Assembly (NCBI GenBank): GCA_027035575.1
Contig: JALVUQ010000086.1
Coordinates: forward strand, 1 to 64,000
Reading direction: 5' to 3'
Source of the DNA: Desulfurellales bacterium
GTDB taxonomy: Bacteria; Campylobacterota_A; Desulfurellia; Desulfurellales; Hippeaceae
DNA length: 64,000 nucleotides
Below are positions 56,465 to 64,000 of this stretch, piece after piece. The notes below the pieces were generated by a model. It was not told the origin of the DNA. It did not search any database and saw only the letters and a list, made by a program, of their open reading frames with translations. Every line of letters begins with the position of its first letter. Positions within the stretch are counted from its first letter, which is position 1. The position numbers and the translations under genes are program-made.

Positions 56465-57532
56465 TTAGTAAATCGCCCTTAAATACTGCTTGGGTAAATC
56501 AACCCTGCAATTAAGAGTTTTTGCTGCGTGAATCGCCCAATACGGGTCATACAACAATGCTCTTCCCAAAAAAACCGCATCAGCCTGGCAAGATGAAATA
56601 GTATGCTCAGCCTGATACGCATTGACAATCATACCTACACTTCCCGTTGGCAAACTCGTCTCTTTTTTTATCCTACTTGCAAATTCCGTTTGAAAACCGT
56701 AACTTTCCTTGACTTGGGCACAGCTTACAAGTCCGCCGCTGCTGACATCTGTAAAATCAACCCCTACACTTTTCAGTTTCTTTACAAATTCTACAGACTG
56801 GTCTATATCCCAACCGCCATAAGCCCAATCCGATGCAGAAATCCTAACAAAAAGCGGCATATCATTCGGAATAATCTTTCTGACAGATTTTGCAACCTCA
56901 AGAGGAAACCTGCATCTGTTTTCAAAACTCCCTCCGTACTTATCGCTTCTTTTGTTGGATAAAGGCGATAAAAACTCGTGCAAAAGATAGCCGTGTGCCA
57001 TATGAATTTCTACAAAATCAAACCCTGCTTCCACGCATCTAAGCGCTGCATTTTTGAAATGTTCAATAGTATTTTGAATATCGAGTTGAGTCATTGCTTT
57101 CGGAGTTTGGGATTTATCGTCAAATGGTATAGGGCTCGGCGCTACAATATCCCATCCGCCTTCTTTTTCACTTAAAGCCTTTCCGCCCATCCAAGGGACA
57201 TCTCTTGAGCCTTTTCTGCCGGAATGAGCCAACTGTAAACCGATTTTACACTCGTATCGTTTTACCGAATTAACCAAAATCTCAAGCGATTTCTTTTGTT
57301 CATCGTTCCAAATACCCAAATCAAACGGGCTGATTCTGCCGTTTGGTTCAACAGCCGTAGCCTCAAGAACTACCGCACCGACACCCCCGATAGCACGAGA
57401 AACATAGTGGATTTTATGCCATTCGTTAGCAAGACCGTCCGTTGCGGAATATTGACACATCGGTGACATAAAAATCCTGTTTTTTACCTGCATTGCGCCT
57501 ATCTTAATAGGTGAAAACAAAGAGCTCTCCAC
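56465..57532 (-). CDS. Old Yellow Enzyme-family NADH:flavin oxidoreductase (YqjM-like)
   Basis: A 355-residue FMN enzyme starting at GTG after AAGGAGG. The FMN-barrel signature runs MSPMCQYSATDG, HIHY-type WHKIHYVSRAIGG, the paired-histidine motif in LQLAHSGRKG and EIHMAHGYLLHEFLSP, then NKRSDKYGGSFENRCRF. Cys at the CQYS site marks the YqjM-like (thermophilic-type) subgroup. These reduce activated C=C bonds. It stands alone between the FlgO-like gene and motB. Confidence 0.92.
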   Translation of the reverse strand: MESSLFSPIKIGAMQVKNRIFMSPMCQYSATDGLANEWHKIHYVSRAIGGVGAVVLEATAVEPNGRISPFDLGIWNDEQKKSLEILVNSVKRYECKIGLQLAHSGRKGSRDVPWMGGKALSEKEGGWDIVAPSPIPFDDKSQTPKAMTQLDIQNTIEHFKNAALRCVEAGFDFVEIHMAHGYLLHEFLSPLSNKRSDKYGGSFENRCRFPLEVAKSVRKIIPNDMPLFVRISASDWAYGGWDIDQSVEFVKKLKSVGVDFTDVSSGGLVSCAQVKESYGFQTEFASRIKKETSLPTGSVGMIVNAYQAEHTISSCQADAVFLGRALLYDPYWAIHAAKTLNCRVDLPKQYLRAIY

Positions 57533-57575
57533 TTTTTCCTCCTTTTTTCACTAAAAAAGCAATTCTCAACACAAG

Positions 57576-57603
57576 TTTATACTCAATACTCTATCAAATT
57601 CAA
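57576..57603 (-). promoter_or_regulatory. Promoter of Old Yellow Enzyme gene
   Basis: TTGAAT (plus-strand ATTCAA, 57598-57603) and TATAAA (plus-strand TTTATA, 57576-57581) lie 16 bases apart, ending 43 bases before the GTG start. It supports a separate transcript for this gene. Confidence 0.5.
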
Positions 57604-57669
57604 GCAAACTAAAAAAGTCCGGAGTTTTAATCGTTCTAAAAATCCTTATAAAACAGCAGAATTGTTTTT

Positions 57670-58530
57670 TTACAGTCTTTTGACAACTATAACTATACGC
57701 CTGTTCACAGGGTCTTTCGGGCTTGTGCCGGGCATAGGTCTTGTATCGGCATATCCTACCACACTGCTGAACCTGTCTTCGGAGACACCGTTTAATTCAA
57801 GCTCCTTCAAAGCAGCATTGGCTCTCATAGAAGACAAATCCCAGTTGGAAAATTTTGTTCCGACATAACTTGTGGCGTCTGTATGGCCCTCAATAACTAT
57901 CTTATTTGATATTTGCCTTAGCTGCTTTGCAACCGCATCAAGAATTTCTTTTGCATACGGCTCAAGTTCGGCAGAACCCGGAGCAAACATAGGTCTGTTA
58001 TTTTTATCAAAAATAATTATCCTCAAGCCCTCTTCGGTTATCTCCATCTTTATCTGATTTTTATACTTCAGCAGCTCTTTATTTTGGAATATCGTTCTTT
58101 TAATCTTTGTCATTAAGGTATAAAGGTTAAGCAAACTCTTCTGTTTACCCACACCGCCGCCGCTGTTTCTCAAAATCTTAGGTATAAGCCCCTTACCGTG
58201 AACTACCTTCTGCCTTTTTACCGTAGGCAGAGGCATTTCCGGCAGCTTTGTCGATATGGTTAAACTTCTTGAACCGATATCAAAAACACCTTTTGAGGGA
58301 AGTTGTGTTGAGCCTTCCGTCAGAGAGGTTGCACCGGGGTTTGTGAAGTATGTTGAAAGCACTTTTCTTTGTTTGACATTAGTTGCCGCAATAAGCCACA
58401 TAACAAGGAAAAACGCCATCATAGAGGTCATAAAGTCTCCGTATGCAACCTCCCAGGCGCTTCCTCCGCCTTCTTCACACTTCTTCTTTTTGCACTTTTT
58501 AACTATGCCGCCTTCGTTTTCTTCAGCCAT
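57670..58530 (-). CDS. motB: Flagellar stator protein MotB
   Basis: A 286-residue stator subunit. A basic, cysteine-containing cytoplasmic start is followed by the membrane helix with the ion-carrying Asp in AYGDFMTSMMAFFLVMWLIA (residues 28-47), then a plug/linker and an OmpA-like peptidoglycan-binding domain with IEGHTDATSY. The helix sequence is of the proton-type MotB (ADFMTAMMAFFLVMWL-like), not the PomB type. It is one base after motA. Confidence 0.95.
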   Translation of the reverse strand: MAEENEGGIVKKCKKKKCEEGGGSAWEVAYGDFMTSMMAFFLVMWLIAATNVKQRKVLSTYFTNPGATSLTEGSTQLPSKGVFDIGSRSLTISTKLPEMPLPTVKRQKVVHGKGLIPKILRNSGGGVGKQKSLLNLYTLMTKIKRTIFQNKELLKYKNQIKMEITEEGLRIIIFDKNNRPMFAPGSAELEPYAKEILDAVAKQLRQISNKIVIEGHTDATSYVGTKFSNWDLSSMRANAALKELELNGVSEDRFSSVVGYADTRPMPGTSPKDPVNRRIVIVVKRL

Positions 58531-58531
58531 A

Positions 58532-59377
58532 TTACTTACCTTTAACGGTTTGTTCGGCTAATTCAAAGTCCGGTCTTGACATCGGAGGAATGCTTTCTCT
58601 AACAGCCTCCATTGCTATAATAGGTGCATCACCCTTTGCTATGTATATTATCCCCGTTTTTAAAGCGGTCAGATATGCTATAAAATCTTCGTTTTTAAAC
58701 TCGGCGTATTTAGCCATAGGACCGAATATTCCGTAGCATAAAAGCAATCCTAAAAATGTTCCGGTCAAGGCTGCCGCAATATGTTCACCAATAACCAAAA
58801 TGGAGCCTCCCAAAGCACCCATTGTCAAAATAACGCCCATAACGGCTGCGACGATACCCATACCGGGCATAGATTCAGCCAGAATGCCTACCATTTTTGG
58901 CGGTGCCGATATCTCTTTTTCTATCGCCTCTATATTGCCGTCCAGTATTTCATCAAGCTTTTCCACTTCAATACCGGTAACCACATTTCTCAAAGCATCA
59001 ATCAACAGGTTTCTGGCATCTTTATTTTTCAGAAAGAAAGTAGCCTCCTGCATAATTGGCGACGACTCAGGGTCATCAACTATAGCTTCAAGAGAGAGTA
59101 TTCCGTCTTTCCTAACCTTGGTGGAAAGTCCGTAAATAATCTTTAAAAGTTCGAGGTAGTTCTTTTTATTGTAAGGGTCGGGCTTTGCGACACCCATTAT
59201 AACCTTGAAAGCCCCTTTTAGGGCATTTGGCGATGCACTTGCCAAAAGCATACCGAAAAATGCACCAAGCAAAACAATATATTCACCAATTTGTATCAAT
59301 ACGAGTGGGTTACCGCCTTCATAAACAAAAGCGCCCACAACAGCAGCCAAGGTAAAGATAATACCTACAGCGTTCAT
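58532..59377 (-). CDS. motA: Flagellar stator protein MotA
   Basis: A 281-residue four-helix stator protein. The E. coli-type N-terminus (EGGNPLVLIQIGEYIVLLGAFFG), the cytoplasmic loop with charged residues, and the third helix motif PGMGIVAAVMGVI with its functional proline are present. With MotB it forms the torque-generating ion channel. A good ribosome site (GGAGGTGAT) precedes the ATG. No other flagellar gene is in the window. Confidence 0.95.
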   Translation of the reverse strand: MNAVGIIFTLAAVVGAFVYEGGNPLVLIQIGEYIVLLGAFFGMLLASASPNALKGAFKVIMGVAKPDPYNKKNYLELLKIIYGLSTKVRKDGILSLEAIVDDPESSPIMQEATFFLKNKDARNLLIDALRNVVTGIEVEKLDEILDGNIEAIEKEISAPPKMVGILAESMPGMGIVAAVMGVILTMGALGGSILVIGEHIAAALTGTFLGLLLCYGIFGPMAKYAEFKNEDFIAYLTALKTGIIYIAKGDAPIIAMEAVRESIPPMSRPDFELAEQTVKGK

Positions 59378-59415
59378 ATCACCTCCGCAAGACTTTCAAG
59401 CTCTTACATCACTAA

Positions 59416-59442
59416 TAATCGGTCGTTTTGCCGGATTATTTA
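59416..59442 (-). promoter_or_regulatory. Sigma-28-like promoter for motA-motB
   Basis: On the coding strand TAAA (plus-strand TTTA, 59439-59442) is followed by exactly 15 bases and ACCGATTA (59416-59423), close to the FliA consensus TAAA-N15-GCCGATAA. It ends 38 bases before motA and just after the paaK stop, so stator genes would be under flagellar late-class control. Confidence 0.6.
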
Positions 59443-59443
59443 A

Positions 59444-60718
59444 CTATTTGTTTCTTTTATCTATAACTCTGACGGCTTTACCTGCCGGCCTTTCAATTGT
59501 TCCTTCGGGAACTATCTGAATATTACAATGAAAACCAAGGAAATCATACAGTTCGTTGCCCAATCTTTCAAGCTCCTCGTGCTTAAACCCGTTTCTCCTT
59601 TCGGCAATTATTGTCATAGCGCCCTTACCTTTAACCTTCTCAAGCACGATGTTGTAGTAGGGCGTTAAATTTTTATACTTCATCAAAATACTCTCAATTT
59701 GAGACGGATAAAAATTAACCCCTTTAACTTTAAACATATCGTCCGTTCTGCCCTTTAACCTGTCAACTCTTAAATGCGTTCTTCCGCAATCGCATTTATC
59801 CCTTGATACTATTTTTGTTATATCCCTTGTTCTGTACCTCAAAAGCGGCAGTCCTTCACGCGTAAGTGTTGTTATCAACATTTCGCCCTCTTCTTTGTCT
59901 TCAACAACTTCAAGGGTTTCAGGGTTGACAATTTCGACTATGTAGTGGTCTTCCCAAATATGAATGCCGTTTTTAGCCTCACAATCTATTCCCATTCCAA
60001 CGCCGCCCGTTTCCGTCATTCCTATTATGTCAAACGTGTTTACGTTCATCTCCTCTTCTATTCTCTCTCTTAATTCGTTGCTCCAGGTCTCCGCACCGAG
60101 AATCGCAACCTTTAAGTTTGTTTTTTTGAAATCAAAATCTATCTCTTTTGCAACCTCCATCAACCTCAAAGGATAAGAAGCTATTGCGCAGATAGCCGTT
60201 GTTGAAAGTTCATCCATAAACTTCAATTGAAGCCTGGTTCTTCCCGCCCCTATCGGAATAATAAAAGCGCCTATCTTTTCGGCTCCGTAGTGAAAACCGA
60301 ATCCGCCGTTAAAAAGACCGAAAGACGGCGTTATCTGTATTCTATCCCTGCCTGTCACTCCGGCCGCATAATAACATCTCGCCATTATCTCTCCCCACTG
60401 CTCAATATCTTTCTTAGTCATAGCATTGATAATAGGTGTTCCGGTTGTGCCTGAGCTCATATGCATTCTATACCATTTTTCATCATCAACAACTATATGC
60501 TTAAAGGGGTAGGCTTTTCTTAGTTCGTCCTTTTCAAGAACGGGAATTTTTCTTATATCTTCAAGGGTTTTTATATCTTCAGGTTCAATATCTTTATACT
60601 TATCTTTAAAAATTGAGCCTGAATTTTTTATTGTTTTTAACGTATTTTTTAAACCTTCAAGCTGAAGCTTCTCAAGCTCTTCTCTTGGCATTGTTTCCAT
60701 CTTCTTATTAAAAATCAT
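59444..60718 (-). CDS. paaK: Phenylacetate-CoA ligase
   Basis: A 424-residue AMP-forming acyl-CoA ligase of the ANL superfamily. The P-loop-like motif is HMSSGTTGTPI near residue 87; IIGMTETGGVG and YRTRDI are the later core motifs, with DRLKGRTDDMFKVKGVNFYPSQIE at the hinge. It links to iorB by a four-base overlap. In anaerobes this pairing with IorAB handles aryl-acetate/aryl-acetyl-CoA during aromatic amino-acid use or synthesis. Confidence 0.94.
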   Translation of the reverse strand: MIFNKKMETMPREELEKLQLEGLKNTLKTIKNSGSIFKDKYKDIEPEDIKTLEDIRKIPVLEKDELRKAYPFKHIVVDDEKWYRMHMSSGTTGTPIINAMTKKDIEQWGEIMARCYYAAGVTGRDRIQITPSFGLFNGGFGFHYGAEKIGAFIIPIGAGRTRLQLKFMDELSTTAICAIASYPLRLMEVAKEIDFDFKKTNLKVAILGAETWSNELRERIEEEMNVNTFDIIGMTETGGVGMGIDCEAKNGIHIWEDHYIVEIVNPETLEVVEDKEEGEMLITTLTREGLPLLRYRTRDITKIVSRDKCDCGRTHLRVDRLKGRTDDMFKVKGVNFYPSQIESILMKYKNLTPYYNIVLEKVKGKGAMTIIAERRNGFKHEELERLGNELYDFLGFHCNIQIVPEGTIERPAGKAVRVIDKRNK

Positions 60719-61173
60719 TTTACCCCCTCATAAAAAGCTTTAATATTTTTATCAGGCATTTTAAAAGCACTCAAAACACCTACAGCATCTTTTCTATCAA
60801 ATATATTCTGTTTTTTAAAGAACTTTCCCAAAATAAACGAATTTGCAAAACGAATATCCCCGAATTCCTTCAAAATCTTTACTTTATCATCGTCTTTTAA
60901 AAGGATAATCCCTTCGGGCGATTTAACCAAATTAAGAGCATAATCATAATAAAGCCTCTCCAAAACTATGCAAAAATCCGCCTCTTTCTGCGGAATATAC
61001 GGGCTTGCACCCTCCCCTATTTTCATATATATCTCAACGAGTCCGCCTTTTTTTGCCATTCCGTGAATCTCTGTGGACTTAACCGTCAAGTTTTTATTAA
61101 TTGCAACCCGAGCCAAAATTTTTGACAGGGAGATGGCTCCCATACCGCCTACTCCGAGAATAACAAGCTTCAT
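60715..61173 (-). CDS. iorB: Indolepyruvate oxidoreductase subunit beta
   Basis: A 152-residue gamma-type subunit of the 2-oxoacid:ferredoxin oxidoreductases. The N-terminus LVILGVGGMGAISLSKILA and TEIHGMAKKGGLVEIYMKIG are the family marks. It is about 40 residues shorter than common IorB (about 190-200), ending soon after VLSAFKM, so a C-terminal part is missing or lost. It overlaps iorA and paaK by four bases each. Confidence 0.9.
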   Translation of the reverse strand: MKLVILGVGGMGAISLSKILARVAINKNLTVKSTEIHGMAKKGGLVEIYMKIGEGASPYIPQKEADFCIVLERLYYDYALNLVKSPEGIILLKDDDKVKILKEFGDIRFANSFILGKFFKKQNIFDRKDAVGVLSAFKMPDKNIKAFYEGVK

Positions 61174-62969
61174 TCTTTAACCTTTATCGCACCTAACGGG
61201 CAGGAAACAACACATTGACCGCAGTTTATGCAGGTTGATCGGTCTATCTCCACCACCGAATCTTTAAAAATCAGAGAAGGACACTCAAAGTTGTCTATGC
61301 AAACCTTGCAGCCCTCACACATATCCTTATCAACAAAAACTTTTTCAAACCTTATGTTTTCCTTCAACCCCTCTTTTGTATAAACACAAGGGTGTTTAAG
61401 AATTACCACAGCCGGTTTACTGCTTTTTAAAATGTACTCTTTGGCTTTGGAAAGAATGTCCGTTACACTGTCAATATTATAGGCATCCTCGGTTTCTACA
61501 AACTCAACACCGACACCTTTTACCACATTTTCTATTCCTACGGCGTTTGCCGTGTTGTTGTACGAGTCTGTTTTATCTTGAGGAGTTTTTTGATTTCCGG
61601 TCATAGCAACCGTCGCATTATCCAAAATCACAAGCAAAAAGGATGCCCGATTATGGATTGCATTTACCAAAGGAGTTATGCCGGAATGAAAAAATGTGGA
61701 ATCCCCTATCGTCGCAACAACAGGCATTTTACTGCCAAAGGTTGAAAAAGATTTGTCAAACCCGAAAGCAAACGACACGCTCGCACCCATACAGTGAACG
61801 GTGTCAACGGCTTTCAAATTCAAACCCAGAGTATAGCAGCCTATATCTCCCGTATATATTGCTTTATTTTTAAACACCTTTTTTATCGCATAAAATGCGC
61901 TTCTATGACCGCAACCCGGACACAAGGAAGGCCTTTTAAAGGGCGGAGCAACAATACTTTTTTCTTTTCTTTCTTTAATAATCCCACATTTAAAAAACAG
62001 CTCCTTTATAACATCAAGAGTCAACTCACCCTCGTTTGGCACAAAACCATTCAATCTGCCCGACACGTTTTCTCTGTTTTTTACCTGCATTTCAATAACG
62101 GGGTAGCTCTCCTCAATAACCAAAATATTTGAATGACCGCCTATCTTTTTTTGCAAATTATCGAAATTTATAGGGTATGGCATATCAAATTTGATAACCT
62201 TTACAACACCTTCAAGATTATATTCTTCAACAATATCGCATATATAAGCAAAACTTACGCCGCTTGTAATAATAAGAAAATCACCGTCAAAGTACTCTTT
62301 AAAATCGTTTTTCTGTCTGATTTTCTCTATTTTTTCATTCAAAGTTTTATGCAAAAGATATCTAAAGTGCGGCGTTGCAGCAAATCTATCCGTATTTTTG
62401 TTAAAATTAACTGCCGTATCGTCTTTAAAGTTAAATTCACCTGTTTCTATATCTTCCCTTGAGTGAGAAATTCTTGTTGTCGTTCTGAGCATAACCGGAA
62501 TTTCAAACTCTCTGCTTAAATTAACGGCATCTTTTGAAAACTCATAAGCCTCTTTGGGGGTGGATGGGTCTAAAACCGGAATTTTTGCAAAAAATGCCAG
62601 GAAACGTGAATCCTGTTCGGTTTGGGAGGAGTGCGGACCGGGGTCATCTGCACTAACAACAACCAATCCTCCCGGCGTTCCCACAATTGCCGTATTCATA
62701 AACGGGTCCATCGCCACATTCAAGCCTACCTGTTTGAATGTCACGGCACTTTTAATGTTTGCATAACTTGCAGCCGTAACCTCTTCCATAGCCGATTTCT
62801 CATTAACAGACCACTCGAAATATGCGTTTATCTTGTATTTTCTTTTTAACTCGATAGCCGTCGGCAGTATCTCGCTTGAAGGAGTTCCGGGATAACCGCT
62901 GATGAATCTAACCCCAGCTTCAACAAGCCCGAATGCTATCGCCTCGTTGCCAGACAAAAATAGTTTCAT
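61170..62969 (-). CDS. iorA: Indolepyruvate ferredoxin oxidoreductase subunit alpha
   Basis: A 599-residue thiamine-diphosphate enzyme that decarboxylates aryl-pyruvates to aryl-acetyl-CoA and reduces ferredoxin. The N-terminal part (LSGNEAIAFGLVEAGVRFISGYPGTPSSE) and the ThDP site GDSTFFHSG...NATVAMTG are clear; CPGCGHRSAFY is near 355. Two ferredoxin-type sites end the chain (CEGCKVCI and CINCGQCVVSC). ATG 62969 gives the family start MKLFLSGNEA; the TTG nine codons upstream is not needed. Confidence 0.95.
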   Translation of the reverse strand: MKLFLSGNEAIAFGLVEAGVRFISGYPGTPSSEILPTAIELKRKYKINAYFEWSVNEKSAMEEVTAASYANIKSAVTFKQVGLNVAMDPFMNTAIVGTPGGLVVVSADDPGPHSSQTEQDSRFLAFFAKIPVLDPSTPKEAYEFSKDAVNLSREFEIPVMLRTTTRISHSREDIETGEFNFKDDTAVNFNKNTDRFAATPHFRYLLHKTLNEKIEKIRQKNDFKEYFDGDFLIITSGVSFAYICDIVEEYNLEGVVKVIKFDMPYPINFDNLQKKIGGHSNILVIEESYPVIEMQVKNRENVSGRLNGFVPNEGELTLDVIKELFFKCGIIKERKEKSIVAPPFKRPSLCPGCGHRSAFYAIKKVFKNKAIYTGDIGCYTLGLNLKAVDTVHCMGASVSFAFGFDKSFSTFGSKMPVVATIGDSTFFHSGITPLVNAIHNRASFLLVILDNATVAMTGNQKTPQDKTDSYNNTANAVGIENVVKGVGVEFVETEDAYNIDSVTDILSKAKEYILKSSKPAVVILKHPCVYTKEGLKENIRFEKVFVDKDMCEGCKVCIDNFECPSLIFKDSVVEIDRSTCINCGQCVVSCPLGAIKVKE

Positions 62970-63000
62970 AAATTTCCCGCTTTCACTTTTTTCCAAGCCA

Positions 63001-63028
63001 ATTATTACAAAATATGCTTTTTTTTCAA
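63001..63028 (-). promoter_or_regulatory. Promoter of iorA-iorB-paaK operon
   Basis: TTGAAA (plus-strand TTTCAA, 63023-63028) and AATAAT (plus-strand ATTATT, 63001-63006) are 16 bases apart, ending about 31 bases before the iorA start. Confidence 0.45.
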
Positions 63029-63061
63029 GTTAAATCTTAACAGAACAGTTTATAGGTTGAG

Positions 63062-63140
63062 TCGCTGAGTTGGTGAGTAGTGAGTAGTGATTTGTGTGTA
63101 GCCAACATTGAGTGGCGGATGGTGGTTAATGATTGGTTGA
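63062..63140. repeat. Second intergenic tract with 7-bp periodicity
   Basis: This GT/GA-rich tract runs as degenerate heptamers (TGAGTTGG, TGAGTAG, TGAGTAG, TGATTTG, TGTGTAG) and ends with TTAATGATTGGTTGAC. 63066-63081 is identical to the reverse complement of 23963-23978. It has no gene. It lies between the iorA promoter and the transposase remnant. Confidence 0.65.
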
Positions 63141-63150
63141 CAAATAGCAC

Positions 63151-63222
63151 AACATCGTGGACTGAAATAATATCACTAAATTGGTATAACATCGTGAACT
63201 CCATTTAAAGAATTTTAAATGG
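63151..63222. repeat. Direct repeat and hairpin beside transposase remnant
   Basis: AACATCGTGGACT at 63151-63163 is repeated with one change at 63188-63200 (AACATCGTGAACT), 37 bases apart. Directly after lies the palindrome CCATTTAAA-GAAT-TTTAAATGG (63201-63222). The set lies 20-90 bases past the stop of the transposase remnant and may be the insertion element's end or its terminator. Confidence 0.45.
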
Positions 63223-63240
63223 AAACTCTATAATAAAATT

Positions 63241-63770
63241 TTATTCTTTGAAAATTTTCAGTTTATGCTCTTCCGTAAGAACTACTCCCAGCACATAATG
63301 ATACATCAGTTCTTCCGGCACAGGGAATGAGAGGCAAAATAGATTGAACTTCAAATCACTTCTTATAAAACGGATAATGCAGATTTGACCTTCTTCAATC
63401 TCAATTTCACCTTGCGGCATCTGATAATCTTCCGGTAAAATATGCCAAGGATGTCCATATTTCTTCATAGCTTCCATCGGCGTCATACCATTTTGAGAAC
63501 TGTAATGATATGTCTGATTATAGATATCATAGAAAGTTGAAGCACTTTTTTAATCCTTCGATGTTTTTGTATTTTTTCTTTAAAACAGCTGATTGAAAAG
63601 TCTTGTTAAAATGTTCCACAATTCCATTTCTCCGGGGCTCTTTTACGGGGATAAAGACAGGAGTAACACCAAGTGAGAGGCATAAACGAATAACTTTGCC
63701 AAAGGCGTTTGGCATGCGTAAGCTCCCCCAAAAAGAAATCTAATTGTCCATTTGCAGGAAATTCGATATA
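63241..63770 (-). pseudogene. Decayed rve/IS481-like transposase
   Basis: The remnant reads, on the minus strand, FLQMDN, then an in-frame TAG (63740-63742), then WGSLRMPNAFGKVIRLCLSL, GVTPVFIPVKEPRRNGIVEHF (about 63715-63620), a frameshift near 63535, then FYDIYNQTYHYSSQNGMTP and a C-terminal part ending at 63241. QMDN and the Glu in NGIVEHF are the integrase-type catalytic region. Upstream (63770-63960) further pieces in changing frames (IWQSNKFP) suggest more decay. The element is not active as seen here. Confidence 0.8.
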
Positions 63771-63962
63771 CCGGCGACTTTCCGGAAATTTATTAGATTG
63801 CCATATGTTGATTGCGCTAGTAGGTTATCTTGTGTAATAACTTGGGCTAAGTGGGCATCTTTAAAGATTATCGTATGTCAAAAATAACTTTGTCCACCTT
63901 CCGAATAGCACAATCCAAGAGCTCGATAGCCCTTTAAAGCAGTTTTTCTTTTGAGTTTGACA

Positions 63963-64000
63963 TAAATATTCTCCTTTTTTTAATTTCAGGAGAATATTTA
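63963..64000. repeat. Perfect 13-bp inverted repeat at right edge
   Basis: TAAATATTCTCCT (63963-63975) and AGGAGAATATTTA (63988-64000) are exact inverted copies around 12 AT-rich bases. The second arm touches the end of the window, so the repeat may be longer. It lies at the 5' side of the transposase remnant and could be an element end, a terminator of a neighbouring gene or an operator. Confidence 0.6.

Overview
The window reads as chromosome from an AT-rich, anaerobic, flagellated Gram-negative bacterium. Lipoproteins, a LolB-like protein, an outer-surface PilY1 and type IV pilus minor pilins point to a diderm cell. The end of a tungsten/molybdenum aldehyde:ferredoxin oxidoreductase, an indolepyruvate:ferredoxin oxidoreductase, a lactate-type iron-sulfur oxidoreductase and a small molybdopterin enzyme point to ferredoxin-based anaerobic metabolism. 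The ATP synthase c subunit, with its cleavable-looking N-terminus and a GTARNPGL-type loop, resembles Campylobacterota-like proteins. A Hippea/Desulfurella-like organism is my best guess, by inference only.

Layout. 1-1606 (+): tail of the aldehyde oxidoreductase gene, a small zinc-ribbon gene and a HemW-like radical SAM gene. 1608-2210 (-): YigZ/IMPACT. 2430-13729 (+): a consensus promoter drives tRNA-Leu(CAG) and then a compact run: metK, ahcY, Mrp-type ATPase, DUF47 protein, Pit phosphate transporter, Ppx/GppA phosphatase, a coiled-coil protein, isochorismatase, a GT39/ArnT-like membrane enzyme, a lone JetD-like Toprim protein and a molybdopterin oxidoreductase. A terminator hairpin separates this from 13788-16721 (-): hemL, atpZ, atpI, atpB, atpE. 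16883-23775 (-) is a minor-pilin operon ending in a large PilY1. 24104-24718 (+) is a LysE exporter. 24726-39391 (-) holds comM, an FN3 lipoprotein, rluD, a class A PBP, a TPR membrane protein, an aminotransferase, coaD, rsmD, a U32 protein and the start of a division/cell-wall cluster (mraZ-rsmH-ftsL-ftsI) with its own operator.

39669-45023 holds two CLC chloride-channel genes flanking a DMT transporter and a MarC protein. 45070-56324 (-) is one long tightly packed run: FlgO-like lipoprotein, small membrane protein, LutB/LutA fusion, lysA-dapF-dapA-dapB, purF, DinG-like helicase, LolB-like lipoprotein, small membrane protein, STAS protein. 56465-57532 is an Old Yellow Enzyme. 57670-59377 is motA-motB behind a sigma-28-like promoter. 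59444-62969 is iorA-iorB-paaK for oxidation of aryl-pyruvates to aryl-acetyl-CoA. The right edge (63241-64000) is a decayed transposase, bordered by short repeats.

Main points for a second look: a c subunit with the Na+-binding signature beside a proton-type flagellar stator; an isolated JetD-like Toprim nuclease with no JetABC partners; a tRNA heading the SAM-cycle operon; a three-repeat MraZ operator at exact 10-bp spacing; two distant intergenic tracts with 7-bp periodicity that share a 16-mer; and an orphan terminator plus an RBS-adjacent hairpin around clcA. No CRISPR array, rRNA or intact insertion sequence was found.
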